Shown here piece after piece: positions 33,574 to 45,000 of a DNA stretch of 64,000 bases. Within the stretch, counting starts at the first letter, position 1. Every line of letters starts with the position of its first letter. A program made the position numbers and the translations under genes. The stretch is from positions 1-64,000 of the forward strand of contig JAZQUV010000033.1 of the NCBI GenBank assembly GCA_045631465.1, in the 5' to 3' direction. The notes beneath the pieces are model-generated. The model saw only the letters and a list, made by a program, of their open reading frames with translations, did no database searches and was not told the DNA's origin. Source of the stretch: Aphodosoma sp045631465. GTDB lineage: Bacteria > Bacteroidota > Bacteroidia > Bacteroidales > Paludibacteraceae.

Positions 33574-36500
33574 ATGGATTACTCGCAAATCATACAGATA
33601 CTAAAAAAACATCCGCTTACAAAAAACATTACAAAGTGGATTAAATCAAAGTCGCAAATACTACAAATCAATGGTTTGCAGGCTTCAGGTAAAAGTATGA
33701 TGATGACTGCAATATGGCAAACTACTAAATCAAAAATACTCTACGTTGCCGAAGATGCCGAGACTGCCGCCTATTTCTACAACGATATCAATCGTGTAAT
33801 CCCTGCCGGTCAATGTGGCTTACTTCCTTCTTCTTACAAAAAATCGCCTAAACATGGTGCTATCGACCTTGCATCTGAAATCATGCGTGCCGATGCGCTT
33901 AATATTATGAGTAAAACACAAAACTCAAGATGTGAAAATAAAAACTCTCAATCCGATAATGAGTGGCTCATAATTACCTCACCAGAAGGACTTATAGAAC
34001 GCGTTGCACCTCAACAAACTCTTCATTCTCATCGTATAACAATAAAGAAATCAGAAGAAATAGACCACGAACAACTCATACAAACTCTGAACGAATGGCA
34101 ATTCGAACTTGTAGAATTTGTGTATGAACCTGGTCAATATGCTCTGCGTGGTAGCATCATTGATATATTCTCATTTGCAAACGAACGTCCTTATCGCATC
34201 GACTTTTGGGGCGACACTGTAGAATCTATACGCATATTCGACATAGAAAAACAATTATCTATCAACGAAATAGACACTATTGACATTCTACCTAACATCT
34301 CCGTTAAGAACAATAAAGAATCTATTTCTATATTCAACTTTATTCCCGAAGATACTATTATTTGTTGGGCTAACTTAACATTTACAATAGAACGTCTTAA
34401 CGAAATCTACAACGAAACTCTTGTCAAACAACACTCAGAAAAAAACATTGCAGACCTACTCAATCTACTCTTAAATGGCAATATAGCCAAAGAACAAATA
34501 GCTAACTTCAAGCAAATAATTCTTAAAAATTCATCATTAAATAACTCCTCCGATATACATAAGACTGAAGTAGATATAAATAATTCCTCACTATATTTCA
34601 ATCAATCGGCTCAACCACTCTACCACAAAAATTTTGACATTGTTGCAGACTCATTTCGCAAATATATTAGTGAAGGATATGCTATACATATCTGCTCTGA
34701 TTCGAAGAAGCAAACCGATCGCATTGCTGCTATTTTTGATGAACGTGGCGACAATATTCATTTTACTCCTATCGAAGGCACTATTCACGAAGGTTTTATA
34801 GACCACGACCTCTCTGTATGCTTCTTCACTGACCACCAAATATTCGACCGCTACCACAAATTCTCGCTTAAATCCGATATTGCTAAAGCAGGCAAAGTAT
34901 CGATGACACTCAAAGAGATAAACCAACTCCAAATTGGTGATTATGTGGTACATATCAATCACGGAATCGGCAAATTTGCAGGATTAGTGACAATAGACCA
35001 TAATGGTAAAAAACAGGAAGTTATTAAACTACTATACCAAAACGATGATATAGTATTCGTATCTATTCACGGACTACATCGCATATCTAAATATAAAGGC
35101 AAAGATGGCGAGCCTCCACGCATAAATAAACTAGGCTCAGGTGCTTGGGAACGTCTTAAAGAGCGCACTAAAGCTAAGGTAAAAGATATTGCTCGCGACC
35201 TTATTTTGCTATATGCCGCTCGTAAAGCCGAAAAAGGGTTCCAATTCACTCCCGATACATACCTTCAACACGAATTAGAAGCCTCGTTTATCTACGAAGA
35301 TACTCCTGATCAAGCTCGTTCTACTGCCGATGTAAAACGAGATATGGAATCTACCCTACCTATGGACCGTCTCGTATGTGGCGACGTTGGTTTTGGTAAA
35401 ACAGAAATTGCTGTGCGAGCTGCATTTAAGGCTGTAACAGATAGCAAACAAGTAGCCGTACTTGTACCTACAACTGTATTAGCACTTCAACACTATAAAA
35501 CATTTAGCGAACGACTCAAAGAGTTTCCTTGTCGCGTGGAATATATTAGCCGTGCCAAAAAAACAAGCGAAGTAAAACAAATTCGCCAAGACCTAGCCGA
35601 TGGCAAAATTGATATTCTCATTGGCACACACAAAATTGTAGGCAAGGATATAAAATTCAAAGACCTTGGTTTGCTCATTATCGACGAAGAACAAAAGTTT
35701 GGAGTCTCTGTGAAAGAAAAACTCAAAGCTCTAAAAGTCAATGTAGATACTCTAACTCTTACAGCTACACCAATCCCTCGCACACTACAATTCTCCCTCA
35801 TGGGAGCTCGCGATTTGAGTATACTCACAACTCCACCTCCTAATCGCTACCCAGTTGCGACTGGGGTATGTACTTACGACGATGATATTATTCGCACGGC
35901 TATCACAGACGAAATCAACCGCAACGGACAAGTATTCTTTATCAACAACAGAGTACAAAATATTTATCTTATCGAACAAAAAATACGCACTTTAGTACCT
36001 GAAGCTCGTATAGCCATTGCCCATGGCCAAATGCCAACCGAACAATTGGAGCAAACCATCATAGACTTTATCGACTACGAATACGATGTGCTTATAGCCA
36101 CTTCGGTTATCGAATCTGGCGTCGATATTCCTAATGTCAATACTATAATTGTAAACAATGCACACATGTTTGGCCTCAGTGATTTGCATCAACTGCGTGG
36201 ACGTGTTGGTCGTAGCAATCGCAAAGCTTTCTGCTATCTCATTGCACCTCCACTCAGTATGCTAACATCCGATGCTCGACGTCGTCTACAAGCTATAGAG
36301 ACATTTGCCGAACTAGGTTCTGGATTCAATATTGCTATGCAAGACCTTGACATACGTGGTGCAGGAAATATTCTTGGCGCAGAACAAAGTGGTTTCATAA
36401 CTGACCTTGGCTACGAAACATACCAGAAAATTCTGAACGAAGCTCTCACTGAACTCCGCGACCAAGAGTTCAGCCAATTATTTGCTGATAATCGTAATTC

Positions 36501-36981
36501 AAATACAACTTTTGTTAACGATTGTTTCATTGAATCAGACTTGGAACTTATGTTACCTAATTGGTATGTCGAATCACAAACTGAGCGAATAGCACTTTAC
36601 CGCGAATTAGATAACATACAATCAGAACAAGCTCTTGAAGATTACAAAAAGCGCCTCACTGACCGCTTTGGTCGTATTCCTGATGAGGTTAACGACCTAA
36701 TGACTATGGTACGACTACGCTGGTTAGCACAACGCTATGGAGTGGAACGCCTATATCTAAAAAACAATAGAATGAAAGCCTATCTCATCTCCAATCCCCA
36801 ATCGGCATTCTACGATTCTACTGAGTTCAATTCACTCATCACCTATTGTTCACATAATGCACGACGCTGTGCCCTAATAGAAACTGCAGGCAAAAACATA
36901 GTACAAATTAGCAATATCACATCAGTGCAAGATGCCTACGATATATTTTGTCAGATTAAAGAGCATAATATGAACGCATAA
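33574..36981 (+). CDS. mfd: Transcription-repair coupling factor (Mfd)
   Basis: 1135 residues. Removes RNA polymerase stalled at DNA lesions and recruits UvrA. The UvrB-like N-terminal module comes first (QASGKSMMMTAIWQ); the RNA-polymerase-interaction domain begins near IGDYVVHINHGIGKF; helicase motifs include CGDVGFGKTE (Walker A), DEEQKFG and the TRG-type motif around RGRVGRSNRKAF; the C-terminal domain follows. Its 3' end lies 16 nt before a terminator shared with the convergent LolA-like gene. Confidence 0.97.
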   Translation: MDYSQIIQILKKHPLTKNITKWIKSKSQILQINGLQASGKSMMMTAIWQTTKSKILYVAEDAETAAYFYNDINRVIPAGQCGLLPSSYKKSPKHGAIDLASEIMRADALNIMSKTQNSRCENKNSQSDNEWLIITSPEGLIERVAPQQTLHSHRITIKKSEEIDHEQLIQTLNEWQFELVEFVYEPGQYALRGSIIDIFSFANERPYRIDFWGDTVESIRIFDIEKQLSINEIDTIDILPNISVKNNKESISIFNFIPEDTIICWANLTFTIERLNEIYNETLVKQHSEKNIADLLNLLLNGNIAKEQIANFKQIILKNSSLNNSSDIHKTEVDINNSSLYFNQSAQPLYHKNFDIVADSFRKYISEGYAIHICSDSKKQTDRIAAIFDERGDNIHFTPIEGTIHEGFIDHDLSVCFFTDHQIFDRYHKFSLKSDIAKAGKVSMTLKEINQLQIGDYVVHINHGIGKFAGLVTIDHNGKKQEVIKLLYQNDDIVFVSIHGLHRISKYKGKDGEPPRINKLGSGAWERLKERTKAKVKDIARDLILLYAARKAEKGFQFTPDTYLQHELEASFIYEDTPDQARSTADVKRDMESTLPMDRLVCGDVGFGKTEIAVRAAFKAVTDSKQVAVLVPTTVLALQHYKTFSERLKEFPCRVEYISRAKKTSEVKQIRQDLADGKIDILIGTHKIVGKDIKFKDLGLLIIDEEQKFGVSVKEKLKALKVNVDTLTLTATPIPRTLQFSLMGARDLSILTTPPPNRYPVATGVCTYDDDIIRTAITDEINRNGQVFFINNRVQNIYLIEQKIRTLVPEARIAIAHGQMPTEQLEQTIIDFIDYEYDVLIATSVIESGVDIPNVNTIIVNNAHMFGLSDLHQLRGRVGRSNRKAFCYLIAPPLSMLTSDARRRLQAIETFAELGSGFNIAMQDLDIRGAGNILGAEQSGFITDLGYETYQKILNEALTELRDQEFSQLFADNRNSNTTFVNDCFIESDLELMLPNWYVESQTERIALYRELDNIQSEQALEDYKKRLTDRFGRIPDEVNDLMTMVRLRWLAQRYGVERLYLKNNRMKAYLISNPQSAFYDSTEFNSLITYCSHNARRCALIETAGKNIVQISNITSVQDAYDIFCQIKEHNMNA

Positions 36982-36997
36982 AATATATTATTAACAA

Positions 36998-37026
36998 AAA
37001 AGACTGAGTTGTTAACTCAGTCTTTT
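36998..37026. terminator. Bidirectional terminator between mfd and lolA-like gene
   Basis: AAAAGACTGAGTT and AACTCAGTCTTTT form a perfect 13-bp stem around a 3-nt loop, with T runs on both strands, between two convergent genes. Confidence 0.9.
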
Positions 37027-37031
37027 CTTTA

Positions 37032-37643
37032 TTATCTCAAATCATTCACCTCTACATTAGGGTATTTAACTATATCAAATACGAAATAAGAATTATCTAC
37101 CGAAACCTTTTTGAGTTCATCTAAATAAATTGTAATCTTATTCCCATTATTTTGATATACAATCAATCGTTTAGGTAAATTATACTTACTCAGATGCAAT
37201 TCTACTCTAAAATATTCGCTTTCTTTTGGATTGTATGGATAAAAATTTATTTCGCCATTCTCACCTTGAACTATACGATTAGTAGTCATATAATGCTCTA
37301 TCATCGCTAATGGATTCAACTCACGTAGCTCCTCTGCTGTTGGCTCTGTGATTGACACTTCATTGTATTCCGATATAAACACCCATTGTGTCTTGCCATC
37401 ATACTTTACCACATTTCCAGCCAAAGTCATACAGAATTTCTCACCTTTCAACATAATATCACCCGACTGTTTATCCTCTACATCATTTTGTACATTATAT
37501 GCCAATATCGTAAAATAACCCTCATAAGCCGAACGTTTCAATTCTGCTATTGTCTCTCTCACTCTACGTTCAGCACCTTGGTTATTTTGCGACCATATAA
37601 CCATAGGCACTAGAACTAATAAAATAACTAATATTTTTCTCAT
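37032..37643 (-). CDS. LolA-like outer membrane lipoprotein chaperone
   Basis: 203 residues with a signal peptide (KILVILLVLVPMVIWSQ). The mature part has the LolA/LppX-like half-barrel pattern of alternating strands (GKTQWVFISEYNEVSI and KITIYLDELKKV). It should carry lipoproteins or a similar acylated cargo across the periplasm. It sits 16 nt after ftsK on the same strand, a pairing I associate with Bacteroidales. Confidence 0.8.
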   Translation of the reverse strand: MRKILVILLVLVPMVIWSQNNQGAERRVRETIAELKRSAYEGYFTILAYNVQNDVEDKQSGDIMLKGEKFCMTLAGNVVKYDGKTQWVFISEYNEVSITEPTAEELRELNPLAMIEHYMTTNRIVQGENGEINFYPYNPKESEYFRVELHLSKYNLPKRLIVYQNNGNKITIYLDELKKVSVDNSYFVFDIVKYPNVEVNDLR

Positions 37644-37658
37644 AATTAAAATATTTTT

Positions 37659-40094
37659 CTATCTCAACGAAGCAAGCAAATTTTCAAGTTCCATCTCTGT
37701 TGCTATAAGCACTTCACGTGGTTTACTGCCACGTGCAGGTCCTACAATACCTGCCACTTCCAATTGATCCATAATACGACCTGCTCGGTTAAAACCAATC
37801 TCATACTTACGCTGAATATTAGAGGTAGAACCCATTTGAGATGCTACGACATATCTTGCAACTTCTTCAAAATAAGAATCACGTTTCGACATATCTACTC
37901 CCGACAAATCTTTGCTTTCTCCCTCTGGCATTGGAGGTTCTGGCAATTCGAATGGAGCAGGATAACCTTGTTGATTGCTAATATACTCCACTACATTCTC
38001 TACCTCAGGTGTATCAACAAAAGCACATTGCACACGCACAGGCGAATCACCTTGTAGGTAAAGCAAATCACCACGCCCTATCAATTGTTGAGCACCAGAT
38101 TGATCAAGAATAGTCTTAGAGTCAATACCACTCGACACTTTGAATGCCATACGAGCAGGGAAATTGGCTTTAATCACACCTGTAATAATATTTACAGATG
38201 GACGTTGCGTAGCCAAGATCAAGTGCATACCCACAGCACGTGCCTTCTGAGCTATACGTGCAATAGGAGTTTCCACCTCTTTGCCTGCAGTCATGATAAA
38301 GTCACCAAACTCGTCTATTATAATAACCAAATAAGGCAAATATTTGTGACCTTTTAACGGATTAAGACGACGATTTACAAACTTCTCATTATACTCTTTA
38401 ATATTACGAACATTAGCATCCATAAGCAATTTGTAGCGATCCTCCATCTCTTGCACGAGCGAATTGAGTGTAGATAACACAAGAGAAGTATCGGTAATTA
38501 CTGGAGCTTCAGCATCAGGTATCTGTGCCAAGAAGTGTTTGTCAATCTTACGATACATACTAAACTCCACCATTTTAGGATCGACCAACACAAATTTTAA
38601 TTGCGAAGGGTGCTTTTTGTAGAGTAAAGATGTGATAATAGCATTAAGTCCGACCGATTTACCTTGACCTGTCGCACCTGCAACAAGCAAGTGAGGAGCT
38701 TTAGCTAAGTCGAACATAAACACCTCGTTGGTAATAGTACGACCAAGTGCCACAGGCAACTCCATCTTCGACTCTTGGAATTTCTTAGATGCGATAGTAG
38801 CATGCATTGACACAATTTTAGGATTAGCATTTGGCACCTCTATACCAATAGTACCTTTACCAGGCATAGGTGCAATAATACGAATACCCATTGCAGCCAA
38901 TGAAAGCATAATATCTTTTTCTAGATTTTGAATTTTAGAGATACGCACTCCATCTTCAGGTACAATTTCGTATAATGTAATAGTAGGACCTATAGTCTCC
39001 ACAATTTTTTTTACTCCTATACCAAAGTTTCTGAGTGTAGAGATAATCTTCACACGATTAGCCTCTTTTTCTTCCTCGGTCAAAGTAACCGCTTGATTAG
39101 GATATTCTTTCAAAAGGTCGAGTGTAGGATATTTGTAGTACGAAAGGTCGAGTGTAGGGTCGTAAGGTTCAAGGACCTCATCCACACTCTCGCCACCATC
39201 TGCTACCTTCGAGTCAATCACTACTCCATCTTGCTCTTTCACCTCTTCAGTCACGATTTCTTCTGTTATCACATCAAATTCCTCAGATTTCACTTCTAAC
39301 ACTTCAGTTATATTTTCTGGTTCCTCTTCTATCACATCCATCGTCTCTGTCTCAATAACTATTAGTTCCTCTTCTTTATTATCAGTTTCTTCAATCTCTA
39401 CACCATCAAGCACCTCTTCAATAGATTCGTTTACCTCATTTAACACTTCTGATTCAGTTTCAACCTCCTCTTTTTTATTAAACTTAGTTTTTGGTGTAAA
39501 CAAATTCTGTATAACAGGTATTGTAGCCGAGAAAGCAAACGTAGCAAATACTAAGAAAGCCCCCAAAACAACAAAGAACGTACCTGGAATACCTATATTA
39601 GTCATCAAATAATCAGATAAAAATGCTCCATAAGCACCACCAACATTTACAAATGACGTCGCCAACAATCCACCTAAGAAGAAATCAAGCATCAAAGGAG
39701 CCCATACAATAAACAATATCGGAAATAGAATCCATTTCCATAATGATTTAACATCGAAACCGAGCAATTTTATAGCCACAACAAAAGCAATCAACACTAA
39801 AGCAAAAGCCGATACACCAAACGATTCCGTAATCAAATAATGGGCAATTATGGCACCATCCACACCTGTCCAATTCACAATTTGACGTTTCATATCAGCT
39901 CGCGATAATCCATCAGCAAGGACAATACTTTGGTCAGCTCCCCCAGTAAAGAAAAACGATACTAAAGCTAACAAAACATATAACGACACAAAAAACAATA
40001 TCGCACCGAACGCAAAATGAAAACGCTCATCACGCAAAAATACCGCAACTCGACTTGGTTGCTTTGCTTTCTTTTCTTTCTTTTTCTCTGCCAT
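37659..40094 (-). CDS. ftsK: DNA translocase FtsK
   Basis: 811 residues. Four membrane spans in the first ~190 residues, an acidic Glu/Val-rich linker (about 200-310), then the motor domain with Walker A GATGQGKSVGLN and Walker B LVIIIDEFGDF. A winged-helix gamma domain at the C-terminus (SNIQRKYEIGFNRAGRIM) reads KOPS-like sites. It clears DNA from the division septum and activates XerCD. The linker is glutamate-rich rather than the Pro/Gln-rich linker of E. coli. Confidence 0.96.
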   Translation of the reverse strand: MAEKKKEKKAKQPSRVAVFLRDERFHFAFGAILFFVSLYVLLALVSFFFTGGADQSIVLADGLSRADMKRQIVNWTGVDGAIIAHYLITESFGVSAFALVLIAFVVAIKLLGFDVKSLWKWILFPILFIVWAPLMLDFFLGGLLATSFVNVGGAYGAFLSDYLMTNIGIPGTFFVVLGAFLVFATFAFSATIPVIQNLFTPKTKFNKKEEVETESEVLNEVNESIEEVLDGVEIEETDNKEEELIVIETETMDVIEEEPENITEVLEVKSEEFDVITEEIVTEEVKEQDGVVIDSKVADGGESVDEVLEPYDPTLDLSYYKYPTLDLLKEYPNQAVTLTEEEKEANRVKIISTLRNFGIGVKKIVETIGPTITLYEIVPEDGVRISKIQNLEKDIMLSLAAMGIRIIAPMPGKGTIGIEVPNANPKIVSMHATIASKKFQESKMELPVALGRTITNEVFMFDLAKAPHLLVAGATGQGKSVGLNAIITSLLYKKHPSQLKFVLVDPKMVEFSMYRKIDKHFLAQIPDAEAPVITDTSLVLSTLNSLVQEMEDRYKLLMDANVRNIKEYNEKFVNRRLNPLKGHKYLPYLVIIIDEFGDFIMTAGKEVETPIARIAQKARAVGMHLILATQRPSVNIITGVIKANFPARMAFKVSSGIDSKTILDQSGAQQLIGRGDLLYLQGDSPVRVQCAFVDTPEVENVVEYISNQQGYPAPFELPEPPMPEGESKDLSGVDMSKRDSYFEEVARYVVASQMGSTSNIQRKYEIGFNRAGRIMDQLEVAGIVGPARGSKPREVLIATEMELENLLASLR

Positions 40095-40161
40095 TTATAA
40101 ATTAGATTGATAGTTAATGAATAAGTTTAAATATATATAAACCACAAAACAAATAAATACT

Positions 40162-40635
40162 CTATTTTTCAATTAAAGCAACACAATAAGCAGCAATACC
40201 CTCTTTACGACCAACAAAGCCAAGTTTTTCCGTTGTTGTTGCTTTGATACTCACACAATCAACCTCCACATTCATACAATTAGCTAGAACTTGTTGCATT
40301 TGGGGTATATGCGGATTTAATTTTGGTCGTTCTGCGCATACTGTTGCATCAATATTGCCAATAGAATACCCTTTTTCTTTCAATAGAGCAACAGTTTTTC
40401 GCAAAAGTATCTTGCTATCAATATTTTCATATTCTGCACCTGTATCGGGAAAATGATAACCTATATCACGCATATTAGCAGCACCAAGAAGAGCGTCGCA
40501 GATAGCATGTATAAGTACATCTGCATCAGAGTGACCAAGCAATCCTTTTTCGTAATCAATCTTTATACCGCCCAACCATAAATCTCTATTTTCTACTAAT
40601 TGGTGAACATCATATCCCATGCCTACTCGTATCAT
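40162..40635 (-). CDS. ispF: 2-C-methyl-D-erythritol 2,4-cyclodiphosphate synthase
   Basis: 157 residues. Fifth step of the non-mevalonate isoprenoid pathway, forming the cyclic diphosphate. Metal ligands are in GYDVHQL and LLGHSDADVLIHA; the C-terminal segment KATTTEKLGFVGRKEGIAA is the family signature. It lies between porV and ftsK on the same strand, with a terminator between porV and ispF. Confidence 0.96.
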   Translation of the reverse strand: MIRVGMGYDVHQLVENRDLWLGGIKIDYEKGLLGHSDADVLIHAICDALLGAANMRDIGYHFPDTGAEYENIDSKILLRKTVALLKEKGYSIGNIDATVCAERPKLNPHIPQMQQVLANCMNVEVDCVSIKATTTEKLGFVGRKEGIAAYCVALIEK

Positions 40636-40670
40636 AATACATTAAAGTTAGTGGTTAGTGATTAGTGTAA

Positions 40671-40703
40671 AAAAGACAGAAAAACCATAGTCTTTCTGTC
40701 TTT
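40671..40703 (-). terminator. Terminator of porV
   Basis: On the minus strand AAAGACAGAAA and TTTCTGTCTTT form a stem with a ~10-nt loop, followed by a T run, 21 nt after the porV stop. Just beyond it is a short TTAGTG repeat (40647-40667). Confidence 0.75.
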
Positions 40704-40723
40704 CTTCTTTATTATTTTAGATA

Positions 40724-41944
40724 TTATTTATCAGCCAAAGCTTTGATTCCATCAATATCAAATGCAAGAGAGAAACGAAGAGTTTGGTCAAGTGGGTTAG
40801 ATGCAGAAGTTGCAATTACATAACCTACATCAAGTTTAAATGCTGAAAGTTTGAAACCAACACCAACAGTAAAGTATTTACGGTTGCCTTTATCTTTTGC
40901 TTCGTTGTTATAACCGAGACGACCGAAGAATTGTTCGTTGTAAGCATATTCGAGACCTAAACCCCAATTGATTTCAGCCATTTCTTCAGCAAAACCACCT
41001 GGAGCATCATACCAAGAAAGGATTATACCTTCCATAGAAGAAATTTTGTTATACTCTTCTGTTGTCATTGCCCAAGTATCCATGTTAGTAGCATCAAAAT
41101 CAGGATTATATTTAGCTACTTTTGAGTAACGAGAAGGAACCATCATTTTGTTAGCTTCGAGAGAGATGAGCAAACGGTTGTATTTATCGAATGGGATTTG
41201 ATAACCAACACCAAGACGAAGGTTAGCAGGGATAAAGTTGTAGTTATCACCTTTGTCGTAAGTGATACGAGTACCGATATTTGAAAGGTTGAAACCGAAA
41301 TTGAAACGAGATGTACCAGAGTTCATTTCGATAGGGAGGCTATAAAAACCATTCACGTCAGCACCAAAAGCATAACCTGTGTAATAGTTAGGATCTGTTT
41401 TTGCAGTAAGGTCAGAAGCAACCATACGCAAAACAACACCTAAAGAGAAATTCTCTGAAAGCATACGAGAATAGCCAAGGTCGAATGCCATTTCATAAGG
41501 GTTAGCAGAAAGAGGAATAGCATCAGCTGATTCGCGCAACAAAACTTCACCCAATTGGAAGAAGCGAAGAGATGCACTGATAGTACCGGCCATTTTGCTT
41601 GGTGTGTAATAACCAGCAAGATAGAGCAAGTTGATATCATTTACACCCAATTTACGCAACCAAGGAGTATAAGAGAACGCAAAACCTGCATTGCTTTCAT
41701 TTTGAGCATATTTAGATGAATTCCAATATTGAGCATTCATATCTGAATTAGTTGCTACACCAACATCACCCATACCACCTGCAACAGCATCAGGGCTGAT
41801 AGACATAGAAGGAACACCAGAAACAATTGGATTCATGTAACCATAGTCAGTTTTTGCTTCGTTGTAACTAATTGGAGCATCTTGAGCAAAAAGAGAAGTA
41901 ACAGATGCGCAAAGCACCATTACTGATAATAGGATTTTTTTCAT
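40724..41944 (-). CDS. porV: Type IX secretion system outer membrane protein PorV
   Basis: 406 residues with a signal peptide (MKKILLSVMVLCASVTSLFAQ). The mature protein is a beta barrel of the FadL-like PorV/LptO type: GVPSMSISPDAVAGGMGDVGVA at its N-terminus is characteristic of the family, and it ends in the aromatic strand LRFSLAFDID. PorV collects T9SS cargo at the translocon and hands it to the PorU sortase. The gene follows porU but has its own promoter. Confidence 0.94.
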   Translation of the reverse strand: MKKILLSVMVLCASVTSLFAQDAPISYNEAKTDYGYMNPIVSGVPSMSISPDAVAGGMGDVGVATNSDMNAQYWNSSKYAQNESNAGFAFSYTPWLRKLGVNDINLLYLAGYYTPSKMAGTISASLRFFQLGEVLLRESADAIPLSANPYEMAFDLGYSRMLSENFSLGVVLRMVASDLTAKTDPNYYTGYAFGADVNGFYSLPIEMNSGTSRFNFGFNLSNIGTRITYDKGDNYNFIPANLRLGVGYQIPFDKYNRLLISLEANKMMVPSRYSKVAKYNPDFDATNMDTWAMTTEEYNKISSMEGIILSWYDAPGGFAEEMAEINWGLGLEYAYNEQFFGRLGYNNEAKDKGNRKYFTVGVGFKLSAFKLDVGYVIATSASNPLDQTLRFSLAFDIDGIKALADK

Positions 41945-41992
41945 AGCTTAATTATAGTGTGATTAAAATTATTCGTTTTTCTAATTAAAACG

Positions 41993-42024
41993 CAAAGTTA
42001 CAAATATTATTGCTTTTGTACAAA
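41993..42024 (-). promoter_or_regulatory. porV promoter overlapping the porU 3' end
   Basis: Minus strand TAACTTTG (42000-41993) with TTTG 20 nt upstream (42024-42021). The -33 element lies inside the last codons of porU, which ends at 42007, so porV can be expressed independently. Confidence 0.65.
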
Positions 42025-45000
42025 TATTTTTGTAGTTTTTGATGATTTTTTTCCATTTTCATCGAATAATATGGTTTTTATAAAGTATAAACCATCAGAA
42101 ATCGTTGTATTTAGGTCTAATTCAATATTAGTTTTCGATGATGCATCAGTCACAAGACTCATCTCTTTATGATAAACCGTACGACCAGAGGTATCATACA
42201 TATATATATGAATATCAACAGGCGACATTGGTCTGTCGTGTTCTACTACTATATTAGCATGTTGAACAATTGGGTTTGGATATACAAACATATTGTTGAC
42301 CTCGCCAGGTAAAGATTCGACAACTTCAAACTCTAATTCTGCCGTTGATGAATTGTTTTGCAAATCCCAAGTTCGGAAGAATAATTTATGTTTTCCTGGA
42401 GTTAAATTTGTCAGTTGATAGGTTACAATACCCGAATTATAAGAACCAAAATCAGCTTTATAATAATTATTTAACACATATTCTTGATTTTTGTCATCAT
42501 CTAACCTAATCACAATATCATGACCAATACCCAACCCTATTGTATTTATACCACTCATATCTTTCAATTCGGCTACGAATAATGGATTGGAATTGACTTT
42601 ATCGCCATTAATAAAATAAGGAGTATTCAAATAGATTTTCAACTCAGGACCATCGGTTTCTAAAATAGCATCTTTCGATTCGCCGCCAATAATCATTTTT
42701 GAAGAATTGCCATTCGCTTCAAAACCTTGTTCCTCATCCACAGCATACATTACAATTCTACTTGAACCATAGTTATATCTAATATCTTTTGGAACAATAA
42801 ATTCGGTTTTGAATGCACCATTCACTACTAACGTCTGACCTACATACAACGGATTTGTTCTATATTTATATACAAATGGTACATTATCTTTTCCGTCTTT
42901 AGCATCATTACAAAGAGTTGTTATGGTCTCTTCTTTATCAAAAATTGTAATATGCACATAACCATTAAATGTTTCATCTACAACATCGCTACCATTAGTG
43001 CGCACAGTACCAGACAAAATTACGTGGTCTAATGCCCCTACAGTATCTACCTCAGCATGCATAGAGTTACCATTAATAGAATCTATAACAACAGTATGAG
43101 TATTAGGTACGTTCAAACGAATAGCTGGGTCACCAATCAAAACAAATCGCAATCGGTTGGAATCACTATTTGCCGCTAGTTTATTTTTTGCTAATCGATA
43201 AGCCTCGCCTATCGTATTTACGCGACCTGTTGCATCTCGATTTAACAACTCTTTTACTATCTCTATATTCAACAACAAATTATATTGTGCAAATACAGTA
43301 CGCGTAGTTGTAATAAGAGCCAAAGCACCACCTTTGGGATTTAACATCATAGCTTCGGCTCCCGAAAGTTTGAAATCATCGAAACGAGAAAAGCTGCATG
43401 ATGATGTGATAAGCAAAGGTAGTCTTTTGTTGTACATTGCATTGATATCAGCCACTGTTAGAATTTGTTCATTAGTCCAATTATTATAACCACTATGCCC
43501 CATGTAGTTGATATAGAGCACACCATCATTTATGTAGTCAAAAAACTCTTTTTTGAGTACAGGATAGAATTCTCCAACAGCAGTGACCTCCTGAGTATAA
43601 GAATCGAGATATAATTTACGAGTAAGAATGTTAGGATTCAATTTTTCGAATGTAGAACAAACTTGATCCGACTCTTCCATATGAATATTATTATTGCCAT
43701 CATCGGCAAGGAATATTGCACGATTCTTCCAATATCCATAATCTTCATTCTTAATATAACCTATCAATTTATCAACAACACCATCAGCTTGCTCGATGGT
43801 ATAAGCTGGAATACGTCCAACAACAATATCAAGACTATTGACCAATATGCGAGCACCATCGGTATCATCCAAAAATCCAAAATAGTCGTCGGTCGTATAT
43901 GAATATAACTCATTGTATGACTCTTTGGCTTGATATGTGAGCAATCGATATATATTATCTTTTGTATTTGCCTTCAATATCTGACGATTATCGAATGAAC
44001 CATCGCCAAAGAGCAATAGATATTTAGGAGCATTACCATAGGTTTTGGCTCTATCGTAGAACATCTTCATAAAACGACGATAGGCTGTAGCATCTGGTGT
44101 ACCAGACGAAAATTCGTTGTAAATAACATCTGGTTCCACTATATAGGTGGTAATACCATCATACTCTAAGTGAGTTTGAGCTAATCTATTTGCAGCAGAG
44201 ACAAAATCGGACGGAGATATTATAACCATATCTACTTGTCCAAGAGCATGTAAATCTTGATTTGGAATCTTACCAACTACTTGCGGTTGCAAAAAATTGT
44301 CATTCTTGACATCAACTGCTACATACTCTTTTAATGTGGTTGCATTGTCGACAAAAGTTAAAGATGTGCCACTGATATCAGTTGGTAATTGTTCGATATT
44401 TATATGATCTGTTATATCCCATATTTGAATATTGCTATTTATATCAGACAACTGATATGTATAATTATCGGAATTACCAAGATTTTCAACAACTCTGAAA
44501 GGCAAAAATTCGCCTTGTATTTTCGCCAATTTACGTTTAACGTTTAGCACTAAAAAATCTAAATAAAAAGATGTAAATTGGTCGCTATGTCTTAAGCGTA
44601 CTGCTACATCACTTGATTTTTTAGGTATAAATTCGTATGTGTCAGTTACATTAGTTGCATTAACATCAGTATCTGGTCGTTTTACCAAATTAGACAAACC
44701 AAGCACTACTCCATCGGCTGCCACTTCAAGTCGTGCGTCATTAAGTCCTACATAGGCACCCTCTACGTGCACCACTGCAGTTCTTTGTAATAGGTTTGGT
44801 ATATTAAAAGTGTATGTTTTGCTAAGGTTAGAGGCTGTGAACTGATCACCCAAATAGACTCTACCAACATTTATTAAACTAAACTCATCCTTCTCGTACA
44901 AATAATAGTCATCAAACGAAGTGATAGGAGTTGTAACACTGGCAGTTAATTTATTTTTTATGTTGATGTATTTTGGTGTAGGATAATCGGACGTAACAAA

